DNA of 64,000 nt, from the NCBI RefSeq assembly GCF_014839835.1, contig NC_071626.1:558001-622000 (forward strand). The letters run 5' to 3'. The DNA is from Dryobates pubescens. Its lineage: Eukaryota; Chordata; Aves; Piciformes; Picidae. The notes beneath the pieces are model-generated. The model worked only from the letters and a program-made list of their open reading frames with translations, did not search any database and was not told where the DNA came from. This document shows, piece after piece, positions 1-9,954 of this stretch. The position numbers and the translations under genes were made by a program. The stretch's first letter is position 1; every line of letters begins with the position of its first letter.

Positions 1-185
1 CAGCCTGTCCCACAGGGGAGGTTCTGCAGCCTCTGACCATCTTGGTGGCCTCCTCTGGAGCCTCTCCAGCAGTTCCATGTCCCTGCTCTGCCAGGGGCCC
101 CAGGACTGGACACAGTATTCCAGCTGGTGTCATGAGAGCAGAGCAGAGGGGCAGAATCCCCTCCCTGTGCTGCTGGTCACACAAA
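1..185 (-). repeat. CR1 LINE fragment
   Basis: Antisense CR1 upstream-of-3'-end sequence (CATCTTGGTGGCCTCCTCTG and GGGGCAGAATCCCCTCCC). It may continue off the left edge. Confidence 0.85.
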
Positions 186-635
186 CAACACTGCACCACT
201 GCCCAGCTGCAGGTTCAACCTTCCTGTAGCTTCACCTCTACTGGCAGCAGCCATGGTGCCCAGGGCTGTGCCCAGGGCTGTGCCCAGGGCATGTGTCCTC
301 TGGAACTCCTCACAGGCACTGCTTCTCACAAAGCTCAGCACTTGGGATCAGCACAGAGAGGCTGTAGGCTTTGCTTTAATGGCAGAGCAGGCAGAGCCCA
401 ACCCAGCTCATGTCCACCAGGGAATTACCTCCACTTTCAAAGGACCTATGATATGTCCTGGGAACACATTCCACTGGCTCCTTCCTTCCTGAACTCTCTC
501 CTTCTCTCCTTGGGTTATGAATTCTTGGAGGAGCTGTGCTACCATCACCTGCAAAGGCAGCACAAGTCATGCTCCAGCTGCTGGGGTGGAAGCAGAGGCA
601 ATGGCATTGCCTTGCTCTTCCTCCTGCCTCTCTGA
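186..635. other. Unassigned
   Basis: No exon or clear repeat; a short (CCCAGGGCTGTG)n run at about 256-290 is the only structure noticed. Confidence 0.4.
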
Positions 636-945
636 TCACAGAATGGGCTGGAAGGGACCCCCGGAGGGCATCTGCTCCAAACCCCTGCAGTCTGCAGGGA
701 CATCCTCCACTAGAGCAGGCTGCTCAGAGCCTGGGTGAGCCTGACCTGGAGTATCTTCAGGGATGGGGACCCAGCCACCTCCCTGGCCAGCCTGTTGCAG
801 TGTCCCAGCAGCCTCCTGGTGCAGGCCTTGTTCCTAGCACCCAGTCTGCTGAGCTGGAGATCAGCTTAGCTGGCAGCCTTCAGCCTCTGGGTTTAGCTTC
901 TGCTTTCTCCTTCCTCACTTCTGTGGATCCTGTCTAGTGCACCTG
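636..945 (-). repeat. CR1 LINE 3' end
   Basis: Starts with the antisense tail CACAGAATGGGCTGGAAGGG and runs into the 3' region; diverged towards 945. Confidence 0.8.
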
Positions 946-1267
946 GGGTACAGCCCTCATGCTCTCTAGGAAAATGCCACCAAGCACAAGGGGAAGGAGC
1001 CCATGGCTCAGGGCAGAGTCCCAGCCATGGGTGAGCAGCTCAGGGCTCCAGGGAAGATGCCACTTGCCTCTCTCTGGGTCCTGCTCCATGGTCTCCATGG
1101 CCGAGAGCCCCTTCCCCGAGGGCGAGGACACAGGGTTTGGTGGTGGGTGTTCAGAAAGGTGCTGAATCCCATAATACTCTCCTAAAGAGAGCCCCAGGTG
1201 GGGGGAAAGAGCAGGGCTGAGTGCCTGGGCAGCAGTGTGGCAGGGGGCAGGGGGCGGGCAGGGTTAC
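946..1267. other. Unassigned, C12orf50 intron side
   Basis: Nothing recognised between the CR1 copy and the donor of the leftmost C12orf50 exon. Confidence 0.4.
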
Positions 1268-1345
1268 CGGATCTGCGGCAGATCTCCTTTATGGCCTTCT
1301 CCTCCTCCATGTCCTCAGCGGATCTGGGCACCCAGGGGGAGAGAG
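1268..1345 (-). CDS. C12orf50: C12orf50 exon
   Basis: 78 nt, acceptor CCCACAG, donor GTAACC, phase 1 to phase 1. It encodes LSPWVPRSAEDMEEEKAIKE and then ICRRS, matching human SLWTKTPEEIEEKRAIKEMCYKSG. The next exon would start with a glycine codon completed outside the window; nothing convincing is seen between 1 and 1267. Confidence 0.82.
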
Positions 1346-4300
1346 CTGTGGGAGATTGCACAGCCTTGGAGAGAGCTGCAGAGACCTCCAGCAATCCTCA
1401 ACAACCCAGCACCACAGCAGCCTGCAGCTGGACAAGCTCTCTGAGCTCACCCAGCCCAGCCAGCAACCCCACCAAGGCCACCAAAGCCTGGCCCCAGGGG
1501 CCACAGCCACAGGGCTCCGGAGCCCCTCCAGGCATGGGGACTCCACCACCCCCTGGGCAGCCTCTGCCAGTCCCTGACCACTCTGGCAGCTACGACACTT
1601 TCCTCCTCTCCAACCTAAGCCCCCTGGCACAATGTCAGGCCATTGCCTCCCCTGTCACCTGAGAGCAGGGAGAATGCCAGAGAGAGACCTGCCAGGCCAG
1701 AGGCCATCCCAGGCTCTTGCCACTGCAGCTTATGGGAGAACACAAAGGACCTGAGCCCAGGTCAGATGACCCTGGAAAAGCAACAGGCAGCTGCTCCCAA
1801 GTCCCCAGCCCAGCAAATACTGCTGGAAGGAAGCAGAAGTTCAGCAAGTTAAAGACTTCCTGATCACCTCTGCTGGGGCTGAGGCTCCAGCCCTGCAGGC
1901 ATTCAAGGTCAGGCAGTGCGGCCCTGGGCAGCCTGCTCTGGCCGGAGGAGCTCCTGCTGAGTGCAGGGGGTTGGAGATGAGCTCTGAGGGTCCCTTCCAA
2001 CCTGCTGCACTCTGTCACTCTGAGCCTGTGCCTCATGCTGTGTTTGGCACAGTCCTGCCCACGTTGTCTGCCCCAGCTCCGCACACTGCCCGGGGCAGGG
2101 CTGGAGCTCCTTCTGGGGGCTCCCTCCTCTGTCTCTGTCAATCACTTTGCCCCCCCCGAGGAAGGAAAATGTTCCTCAGGAGAGAAGCAGCAGGGCAGAG
2201 CTGCACCTCCAGCAGCGCCCTGCGGCGCCTGCACAGCGCAGCATCAGGCAGGCTGCTGGCGCCACCCAGCGGCCAGAGGAGCTCACCACAGGCAGGCGGC
2301 GCAGGGCGCTGGGTGCGGGATCGCGGGATCGCAGGATCGCAGGATTCAGCTGCCTGCTTCCCGGCTCACACAAACAGCCTGCCCTGTGCAGGGGCACTCT
2401 GTGAATCACCTCACTCCCACTCAACCTCCACCTCACTCCAGCCTCCTGTCAGGGAGGAGAGCTGGAGACAGCAGTGAGGCTCAGGATGGACTTTTCTGAC
2501 CTTTGCTCTGGGCAGAAAATGATCCCTTAAGAGCAGGCAAGTCCAAGGGCAATGGAAGCCTAAGAAGCTAAGGTCTGTTGATTCGTGAAGTGATTCAAAA
2601 CTCACTTCCAGAACTAACCAGGAGGAAAGCTGCTGAAGGGCAGGACCTCTGCCCAGTGCCTGCTGCAGTGGGGGTTGGACTGGATGACCTTTGGAGGTCC
2701 CTTCTGACCCAGACTGTTCTCTGATTCCTCTCCTGCCAGGTGTGCTGGCAGCAGGGCAGTGCTCCTGTGCCCCAGCTGAGGCCACTGGGACAAGCCAACC
2801 TCTGCTCTTTGTATTAGTCACCTTCCTGTGGCTCACCCAGACCCAACCCCAGCTAGGAAGCCACCAGCAGACAGCCCTGCAGGCAGGACTAAAGGGCAGG
2901 GGAAGTGCAAGCAGCCTGGGGCTGCCTGCGAACCAGCAGAGCACCCTGGAGGGCACAGGGGACAGGAGGTGGTTCTCTGGCTTCCCCTGCTGGGAGCCTG
3001 CAGCTCATTGCCAGTCACAGAATGGGCTGGGCTGGAAGGGACCCCAAAGGGCTCTGCAGGGAGTTTCCTTTAGTGCAGGAGATTCACCTCCAATGCAGCA
3101 GAGGATCCATGCAAAACCCTTCCCTACTTTGACTGAATGTCTGCAGCCCTGTTAATTAACTGCTAATATTGATTACATATCATCAAGCTAATAAACCAAC
3201 ACTGGTTATTGACCACTATGAACTGTAGCTGCTCATGCACTGCACGTGTGGGCTGCTGGTGACACAGCAGTGCTGGCTGGTCCTGGGGACTTCATAACCC
3301 AAGAGCATCTATGGGATGCAAGGACTGGACAAATGAGTGCTACTCATCCAGTGCTGGTGGGGGGAGCAATCAACACCATGAAATTAGGAGCACTGCACAA
3401 ACAAATTAACTGAGAGTTTGTTGTGACAGGAGGGGGAATGGTCTGAGGCTTGGGGAGGGCAGACTGAGACTGGAGATTAGGGAGAAATCCTGCACAGCAA
3501 GGCTGGGGAGAGCCTGGCACAGGCTGCCCAGGGAGGCTGTGGCTGTCCCCTCCCTGGAGGTGTTGAGGGCCAGGCTGGATGAGGCCCTGAGCAGCCTGGG
3601 CTGGTGGGAGGGGTCCCTGCCCATGGCAGGGGGGTGGGACTGGGTGAGCTTGAAGGTCCCTTCCAACCCAACCCATGTGTGAGTCTCTGAGCTGTGGATC
3701 CCCTGTTGAGCTACTTGATGCAAGGGAGGGCTGGGAACGAAGCCCCCAGTGGGATATGCAGCCAGGCTCTGCAGAGGAGCTAGGCAGGGTGGCCTCCCTC
3801 ACAGGAGCTGGGTCAGCTCCACTGCTGCAAGGCTCAGCTGGAAGCTGTTCAAAGCCAACCCTTTTCTAGGCCTGGGAAGGTTATCAGCAAATCCCTTGAG
3901 GAGGATACTGCAGGAGCCAGGCCCCACACTGTTCTGCCTTGTAAAAGGAAGGGGGGAAAACACTTTACAATGCTCTTCCTCTTCATCATCCTCTTCATCC
4001 TCTTCATCACTGAGGTTTATAATCACTGGAGGGTGACTGGGTAGGAAGGTGTTCTCTTGACTTCTGGGTGAGGCTATAAGCAGAGGATGAAAGGGTTTTA
4101 GCTTGAGGGCTCTTGCTCCTCCTAGCAAACTCCTGTGGATCACAGCTCTGGCAAGCACCAAGTGCAGGCTCTGGGCAGGGAATGCCAGGCTCATGGAAAT
4201 AATTCACACTTCACTAGAAGAAACCCAAAGAGAGCTCTGGGGTTGTCCCTCCAAGACTTAGATCTGCCCCCAAAAGAATTCAGTGCCAGGGCAGCATTTC

Positions 4301-5469
4301 CTGAGAGCCAGACTGGCAATGAAGAGGGTGAGAAAGGACCCCTGGTGTGACTCCAGCTGGCACCTCTGCTGCTCCAGCTGCCATCACTGCACTGAAACAG
4401 TGCAGCTGCACCTTCTGTCCAGCTGTAAGGCAATGAGTTGAAGCAGGAGCACTTCACCTCACTGCTTCTTGTCCTTCTCTTGCTTGCCTGTGAGCAGCAG
4501 CAGGATCATGCTAACCCCATCCTCTGGGCTTGCCTCCCTGCCCTGCAGACCCTCACCCTGCACCCAGCTGTCTACCAGGACTCCTGGCAGACAGAGCTCC
4601 TCTTAGAGAGGACTGAGAGAGAAGCCAACAGCTCGTCCTGCCGGAGGGTTTCCCATCAGCAATCTGCTTCCCAGCTCTCTTCCTGCCCCAGCTGCTCCTC
4701 CTGGGCTCCAAAAGCCTGCAGCCAGTGTGGAAGGCTGTTCCCAAGGCTGAGCTGGAAGTCCTCAGCAGTGCAACTGCTGCCAGCTACACAAGAGGTGTCC
4801 CAGCCACACACAGAGGACAGAGCAGGTCCACAACCAGGACTGCCTCTGGCCCTGCCAACCTCCCCCTCCCATCCTGCACTGCCTTTGCTTTCTCTGAAGG
4901 CTGCCCTCTAAGCATCTTCACTGCCAGAGAGATCTAATGTAGCAAGCACTCAACGGAAGCAACATTTTCACTCCACAGAGCTCACAGAGAGGGCTGGTGG
5001 AGCTTTCCCGTGCCGGGGCACACAGAGGTCTGCACCATGAGAGCTAAGAAACATTCCTGTGGCAAGCCTGCTGGAATCACAGGATGGGCTGGGCTGGAAG
5101 GGAGCTCCACAGCTCACCCAACCCACCCCCCCTGCAGTCAGCAGGGACAGCCTCCTCTAGACAGCTTGCCCTGAGCCTTGTCCAGCCCTACAGCTCCTTC
5201 TCTGCCTTCCCCTCTCTGGGATCCCAGCTCACCGATGTGATTTGCCTTCCCCGTTTCTGGCCCTCACACACGCCCTGCGAGCACTGGGAGGGTACTGCGT
5301 GCCTTTGCTTCCTCTCGGGGACAAAGGGCAGACGAGGTCGGTACTCACTGTTGCTAGGGGGCAGGAAGAGCCCATTGATGTGTCGAGGCTTGCTGTGGTA
5401 GAAGGCACAGCTGATCCTCATGCAGCCCTGGGGTTGTGTCTCCCAGAAGCAGGAGACGGCGCTGGCCTT
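1268..5469 (-). CDS. C12orf50: C12orf50 orthologue, partial (three exons, continues off left edge)
   Basis: Three minus-strand exons (5349-5469, 3969-4073, 1268-1345) join in phase and match, in order, three parts of the human C12orf50 protein: the zinc-finger start, the acidic middle and the AIKEMCYKSG-type segment. The first exon shows C-x8-C-x4-C-x3-H, the spacing of a CCCH zinc finger, which suggests RNA binding; the family's role is poorly known. The middle exon ends in an acidic run. The human protein is about 414 residues; about 100 are seen here, so the C-terminal two thirds should lie to the left of the window. The start codon was not found: the first recognised exon has a good acceptor, so the ATG is probably in an exon upstream (above 5.5 kb). 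It lies head-to-head with RLIG1, the same neighbour order as in human. Confidence 0.85.
1430..1690 (-). repeat. CR1 LINE 3' end
   Basis: Antisense copy of the subfamily marked by GCTCTCTGAGCTCACCCAGC and GACCACTCTGGCAGC; inside a C12orf50 intron. Confidence 0.85.
1865..2030 (+). repeat. CR1 LINE 3' end
   Basis: Sense tail with GAGGCTCCAGCCCTGCAG and GGGTCCCTTCCAACC, ending just before the 319-bp unit. Confidence 0.75.
2073..2391 (+). repeat. Inverted-duplication unit, copy A (319 bp, unidentified)
   Basis: GC-rich sequence with a short GGATCGCG-type tandem motif. The same 319 bases appear in reverse orientation at 16275-16593 with very high identity. No target-site duplication or known family was recognised. 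Confidence 0.85.
2640..2735 (+). repeat. CR1 LINE extreme 3' end
   Basis: Sense tail GGTTGGACTGGATGACCTTT and onward. Confidence 0.8.
3013..3090 (-). repeat. CR1 LINE extreme 3' end
   Basis: Short antisense tail CACAGAATGGGCTGGGCTGG. Confidence 0.7.
3091..3423. other. AT-rich spacer
   Basis: An unusually AT-rich patch (about 3145-3225) in an otherwise GC-rich window; no gene or repeat recognised. Confidence 0.4.
3424..3692 (+). repeat. CR1 LINE 3' end
   Basis: Sense copy with CTGGCACAGGCTGCCCAGGG, GGCCAGGCTGGATGAGGCCC and the GTCCCTTCCAACCCAACCC tail. Confidence 0.9.
3969..4073 (-). CDS. C12orf50: C12orf50 exon, acidic segment
   Basis: 105 nt, begins with two bases completing the previous codon and ends with one base before the donor GTAAAG. 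It encodes SPRSQENTFLPSHPPVIINL followed by an Asp/Glu run, aligning with human KPQENISRPIHHPLVLKTNF and its acidic tract. About 20 residues that human has before this point are not accounted for; an extra in-phase exon may lie at 4.1-5.3 kb or may be lost. Confidence 0.8.
4074..5073. other. C12orf50 intron without recognised content
   Basis: One kilobase between two C12orf50 exons and before a CR1 tail; the roughly 20 residues missing relative to human were looked for here and not found. Confidence 0.4.
5074..5200 (-). repeat. CR1 LINE 3' end
   Basis: Antisense tail CACAGGATGGGCTGGGCTGG followed by degraded 3' region. Confidence 0.75.
5349..5469 (-). CDS. C12orf50: C12orf50 exon with CCCH zinc finger
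   Basis: 121 nt, begins in phase 0 after a pyrimidine-rich acceptor ending in CTGCAG and ends one base into a codon before GTGAGT. It encodes 40 residues, KASAVSCFWETQPQGC and onward to LFLPPSN. Cys7, Cys16, Cys21 and His25 of the exon form C-x8-C-x4-C-x3-H. An in-frame ATG at 5548-5550 could serve as a start if the acceptor were skipped, but the acceptor looks genuine. Confidence 0.88.
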
Positions 5470-6084
5470 CTGCAGGACGAAGCAGGTGTCAGGAGGTGCA
5501 AAGAGCTCAGCAGAAAGGGAGGCAATGAATGGCTGTGCAGCTGTCAGCATAGGGCCAAGGCTCTGGGGCACCACATTCTGCTCTTTCAGAACATTTACAG
5601 TGATCTCTGAAGTTATTTTGAGCTCCAGGTAGCTCTAAAGCTCTCTAGAGGGAGGTCAGTGGAGCTTTCTTTAGGTAAAAGAGTTCCTAGGCAAGAAGAG
5701 GAGGGAAAGCAATCTACTTACTGCACTGCAGGCTTTTCATGGCATGCTGGGGGGAAAAAGCAGCTGTTAGGCACTGAGCTTCCAGGGCCCTTCCAACCCC
5801 CCCACTCCATGAACCCTTGCTTCCACTTCCTGCTGGAAGCACCAACTTGGCAGCAAGCCACCCCTCAGGCTCAAAGACGTGCTTGGAGGAACTTGCTCCT
5901 TTCTACCTTCACTTCCACAACTCCAAACCAGATGTGGACATCTGCCCCAACACCACAGCCAAGAGGTTTGCCCCAGTGACAGAACCCTGGCAAGGGAAAA
6001 TGGCTTTGTGGGGAAGCCACAGTTGGCTCCCACAGCCTAGAGGTTGTGAACCTCCAACGTGAACCTCCTCTTCTGGAGCACCTG
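5470..6084. other. Upstream of the C12orf50 zinc-finger exon
   Basis: A minus-strand acceptor (CCCCCCAG) and a GTAAGT donor frame a 24-base segment at about 5717-5740 with an ATG; its phase does not fit the next exon, so it could only be untranslated. Otherwise nothing recognised. Confidence 0.35.
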
Positions 6085-6203
6085 GGGGTTAATTCAGGGG
6101 GGAGATGACAGGGGAGTGTGAGATATTTGGGGTTAATTCAGGGGGGAGATGACAGGGGAGTGTGAGATATTTGGGGTTAATTCAGGGGGGAGGTGACAGG
6201 GGA
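6085..6203. repeat. 44-bp minisatellite, 2.7 copies
   Basis: Unit starts GGGGTTAATTCAGGGGGGAG and ends GTGAGATATTT; copies are almost identical. Confidence 0.9.
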
Positions 6204-6658
6204 GTCCATGCATGACAGAGCAACAAGCATGAGCTCAGGTTTGTGTGCTGGGTCTCTCTCCTGCTCTATGTTCTGAACCACACCCCAGGAGGGAGCTGCA
6301 GGTTTCTGCTCTTTCCTGGAGGAGTTTGAGCACCTTTAAAATGAAAGCAAAGTCACACCTGGCAGGGTTGGAATGTTTGGAGCTGTCTCTCCCAATCCCA
6401 GCTATCAACACCTGGGCCTGAGAGGAGCATCTCCCAAACTCACCGCTTGCAGACGCTTCAGCAGGCCTGGGGCCATCCACTGGGACAGGCTGGGCTGTGG
6501 GGCAAAGCCATCTCCGGGGCACTGTGCCCAGGAGCCCCTGGTGCTGCCAGGGATGTGTCACAGTGGGCCCCACACCCACCCCTCCATTCATCCAGGAGGA
6601 ACAGAACTACCCCTGTGAGGGACACACCCCTTGGAAGGACCTTGTCAGGAGGAGTGGG

Positions 6659-6765
6659 TGTGCAGCAGTGCAGCAGTGCAGCAGGGCAGCAGTGCAGCAG
6701 CGCAGCAGTGCAGCAGCCTGTGCCAGCAGCCTGTGCCAGCAGCCTGTGCCAGCAGCAGCCACAGC
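6659..6765. repeat. CAG-rich tandem repeat
   Basis: Interrupted (GCAGCAGT)n followed by three copies of a 16-base unit CAGCCTGTGCCAGCAG. Confidence 0.85.
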
Positions 6766-6838
6766 CAGGAGCTGTGTGTGGAAGGCTGCTTCCATACAGT
6801 GACCTTTAGGTGCAGTTTTGAACCTGTGTGTTCCTGAA

Positions 6839-6903
6839 GCAGCTGAGCCCAGCTGCCAGGGGAAGCTGAGCCCAGCTGCCAGGGGAAGCTGTGCCCAGCT
6901 GCC
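6839..6903. repeat. 26-bp minisatellite, 2.5 copies
   Basis: Unit begins AGCTGAGCCCAGCTGCCAGG. Confidence 0.85.
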
Positions 6904-6905
6904 AG

Positions 6906-7559
6906 GATCTGCTCTTCTCACCACTTCTGGAACTCAGTATTTGACCTGGAGGGGCAGTGCTGACCCAGAGGGACATCCCTGCTCCTAACCTGACCTCCCT
7001 TCCTCACAGATGCATCAGGGACTTGCAAACCCCTCTGAGCTGCACAGCATTTACCTGTGTGTGTGGGGAATAGAAATAGCAACAGTGCTCACTGCCTCCT
7101 GAGGCCATTTCCACCTCCTCCTCCTCCTCTCCCTGAGCACCAGCAGAAGGTCCAGGAGCAGGCCAGGGCAGCAGCCTTCAGGTAAAGCCTAACCTGCTCC
7201 TGGCAGCAGGCCTTCTCTTGCCCACTCAGGACCCTCAGCACCTCAGCCCCGCTGCTCTGTTGGCAAGAAGCCTCCAACTGACAGCCAGGTACAGTTAACG
7301 AAGGAGCTGCTGCCTGCCCCTGGCTTGCTGAGCTGCCCAGGGCCGTTGCCAGCCGGTTTAGAATGTTGCCCTTCCATGGTTGCCAACCGCTCCTGGGGCT
7401 GCTGACATCAGCAGCCTTATGTAACCCCCTCCCTGCCCTCCTCTGCTCTGGGGGCAGCTGGGGGAAACTGCCCAGCTTCACACTCCCCCACTGCAGCCTT
7501 TCAGTGGGGAAGGAGCCTCAACTGATGCCCAGCTCCTGGCTGTGGGAACTGAGGACTCA
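6906..7559. other. Unassigned
   Basis: No exon, CR1 or tandem repeat recognised. Confidence 0.4.
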
Positions 7560-7725
7560 CAGACCAATCCCTGGGGCCACAAAGGCCAATCCCTGGGACC
7601 ACAAAGGCCAATCCCTGGCACCACAAAGGCCAATCCCTGGGACCACAAAGCCAAATCCCTGGGACCACAAAGGCCAATCCCTGGGACCACAAAGCCCAAT
7701 CCCTGGGACCTCAAAGCCCACTCCT
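7560..7725. repeat. 22-bp minisatellite, about 7 copies
   Basis: Unit CCAATCCCTGGGACCACAAA plus GG, with single-base variants. Confidence 0.92.
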
Positions 7726-7890
7726 TGACTACTGACTATCCTTGGGGCTATTTTGAACCACCTGTTCTTGCACCCTAAGTTTCCTCTTCCTGCAGCACAA
7801 ATCTTCGACTATTGACTATTTTTTTTTACCATTCTTGGGACTATTTTAAAAGCAGAATTCCTGCACCCAGTGTTTCTCTTTCTGTGCCAC
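7726..7890. repeat. Diverged tandem duplication of about 85 bp
   Basis: Two related halves share GACTATTGACTAT, GGGACTATTTT, TTCCTGCACCC and GTTTCTCTTTCTG-like landmarks in the same order. Confidence 0.6.
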
Positions 7891-8954
7891 TGTGGCATGG
7901 GAAACCTGCTGAGTGACTCAAATATCAGTAGGTGGTCCCAAGGCAAAGGGCAAAGGAAAATCTCTGGTGCCTGACCACTGGGGCTTTGCCACTGGGATCC
8001 AATGATGTCTGCAGGAGGCAGAGGATGAAGCTGCTCACTGGGCTGGAGGTGGGGAGGGCTGAGGGGAGCTGGGAACAGAGAACTGAGGCAAAAGGCCTCC
8101 CACAGTTCCATCAGCCCTACAACTGAGCAGGGCACAGAGGGAAGGGAATGCAGGAGAGCAGATGAGCTCCATGAGTAATGAACTCCCAGCAGACTGGAGC
8201 AAGCACAGGGAGAAAGCTGTCAAGAGCTTTGTGAGCAAGGACTCTTTGTACCTCTCTAGCTGTGCCTAGGTGAGGTGCAGGAGGAGGTCAGGAGGAGCTA
8301 ATGTGGTCCTGAGTCTGAAGGACAGGTTTTGGCAGCACTGAGGTGGCTCCAAGATGGACCTGCCAATGGCCCAGGCTGAGCCCCCCAGAGAACATGGCAG
8401 CTCCTCTGTGACAACTGCTGAGCAGCAGCAGGCAGGGGAGTCAGAGCCCCTGCAGACATGAAGGTCGGTGAAGGAGGTGGAGAAGTTGCTTCTGATGTCA
8501 GCACAGATTCTGCTGGTGGTGAAGACCACGGGGAGGCAGACTGGGGTCCTGCAGCTTACAGAGCTGCATGGGGAAGCAGACATCCACCTGCAGCCCCAGG
8601 GCAGCCCACTGCTGGAGCAGGAGGATGTGCCCTACAGGAAGCTGCAGAGAGCAAGCTCCTTGCAGGTCCTGTGACCCCCAGAGAGAAGCCTTGGAGGCCT
8701 CCTGCTGGAGCAGGCTGTGTCTGGAGGAGGGAAGGAGAACCAGAGACAAATGTGTGATGAAGTGACCACAACCCTCACTGCCCATCCCTGAGGAGCATGA
8801 GGGAGCCCAGGAGTGAAGCTGGGTGTGGGAAGAAGGCAAAGATGCTTCCAGGATTTATTTCTGATGCCTCTACCCAGATTTGATTGGTAACTAATTGCCC
8901 TGTGTTGATCCTCCTCCTCCTGCCCTCATCTCAACCCTCAGGCCTGGATTCCTT
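7891..8954. other. Unassigned
   Basis: About 1 kb with no recognised exon or CR1. Confidence 0.4.
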
Positions 8955-9500
8955 TAAGTGTCTGCCTTTACTTCCATTTTCTGTCTGCCTTAAATTCCAT
9001 TTTTCACTGCCTTTATTTCCCTGTTTCTCTGCCTCTATTTCCCTGTTTCTCTGCCTCTATTTCCGTGTTTCTCTGCCTTTATTTCCCTGTTTCTCTGCCT
9101 TTATTTCCCTGTTTCTCTGCCTCTGTTTCCGTGTTTCTCAGCCTCTATTTCCCTGTTTCTCTGCCTTTATTTCCCTGTTTCTCTGCCTTTATTTCCCTGT
9201 TTCTCGGCCTCTATTTCCCTGTTTCTCTGCCTCTATTTCCCTGTTTCTCTGCCTTTATTTCCCTGTTTCTCTGCCTCTATTTCCGTGTTTCTCTGCCTTT
9301 ATTTCCCCGTTTCTCTGCCTTTATTTTCCTGTTTCTCTGCCTTTGTTTCCCTGTTTCTCTGCCTTTATTTCCCTGTTTCTTGGCCTTTGTTTCCCTGTTT
9401 CTCGGCCTTTATTGCCCTTTCTTCCATTCGTTATCTCTCTGCCTTTGCTTCCATTTTTCATCTGCCTTTCGTTCCACTGTCTCTCTGCCTCTGACGCCGT
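8955..9500. repeat. 22-bp polypyrimidine minisatellite, about 22 copies
   Basis: Unit CTCTGCCTTTATTTCCCTGT plus TT with C/T variants; cleanest at 9009-9415, degraded at both ends. Ends against the RLIG1 CpG island. Open frames through it on both strands are by-products of the repeat. Confidence 0.95.
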
Positions 9501-9519
9501 TTTCCACCTCTCCGCCTCG

Positions 9520-9864
9520 GTTCCGCTTTGCGCCTGCGGCGCTGCCCGGTGCCGCCGAGGCGGGCGGCAGTGCCAGGCTGCACACCAGCCGCAGGGGGGC
9601 GCAGGGCAGCCATGATGGCGGCTGGGCGGGAAGCAGCCTGAGGAAGGGCCCCGGGCCGGGTAACGGCTGCGGGACGAGACGGCAGCCCGGCGACAGGAAA
9701 CGGCGGCGGCCCCGCGACGCAGCGGCCGTTTCCGGCGGCGATGGAGGCCACTTCCGGCGGCAACGCTGGGCCGGTGACGTCGCTTCCGGCGTGCCGCCGC
9801 TTCCCGTCGCGCCCCGCGAGGCCGCCGGTGCTGGGGGCGCCGGCAGCGGCGCCAGGCCGCGGCC
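9520..9864 (+). promoter_or_regulatory. RLIG1: CpG-island promoter of RLIG1
   Basis: The sequence turns abruptly CpG-rich at about 9.52 kb and stays so to about 10.06 kb. No TATA box is seen. Visible candidate elements are a YY1-like CCATGATGGCGG at 9610-9621, three ETS-type TTCCGG cores at 9729-9734, 9751-9756 and 9783-9788, and a CRE-type TGACGTC at 9775-9781. Housekeeping-type bidirectional activity toward C12orf50 is possible but not shown. Confidence 0.7.
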
Positions 9865-9954
9865 ATGAGCCGGCGCGGCGCGGTGCAGAGGAAGCTGCCC
9901 TGCTTGTTCGTGACCGAAGTGAGGGAGGAGCCCTCGGCCAAGCGGGAGCGCCAG
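9865..9954 (+). CDS. RLIG1: RLIG1 exon 1
   Basis: 30 codons, [20 protein letters not shown] and on to KRERQ, ending in phase 0 at CAG before GTGCGC. It matches the human N-terminus [20 protein letters not shown]. Confidence 0.96.

Noticed and set aside
5717-5740. Possible first C12orf50 coding exon with an ATG
   Set aside because: Its donor leaves the wrong phase for the zinc-finger exon.
7560-7725. Evenly spaced repeats resembling a CRISPR array
   Set aside because: Contiguous 22-bp tandem units without unique spacers in a vertebrate genome.
8884-9868. Leucine/phenylalanine-rich membrane-like frames
   Set aside because: Translations of the 22-bp polypyrimidine minisatellite.
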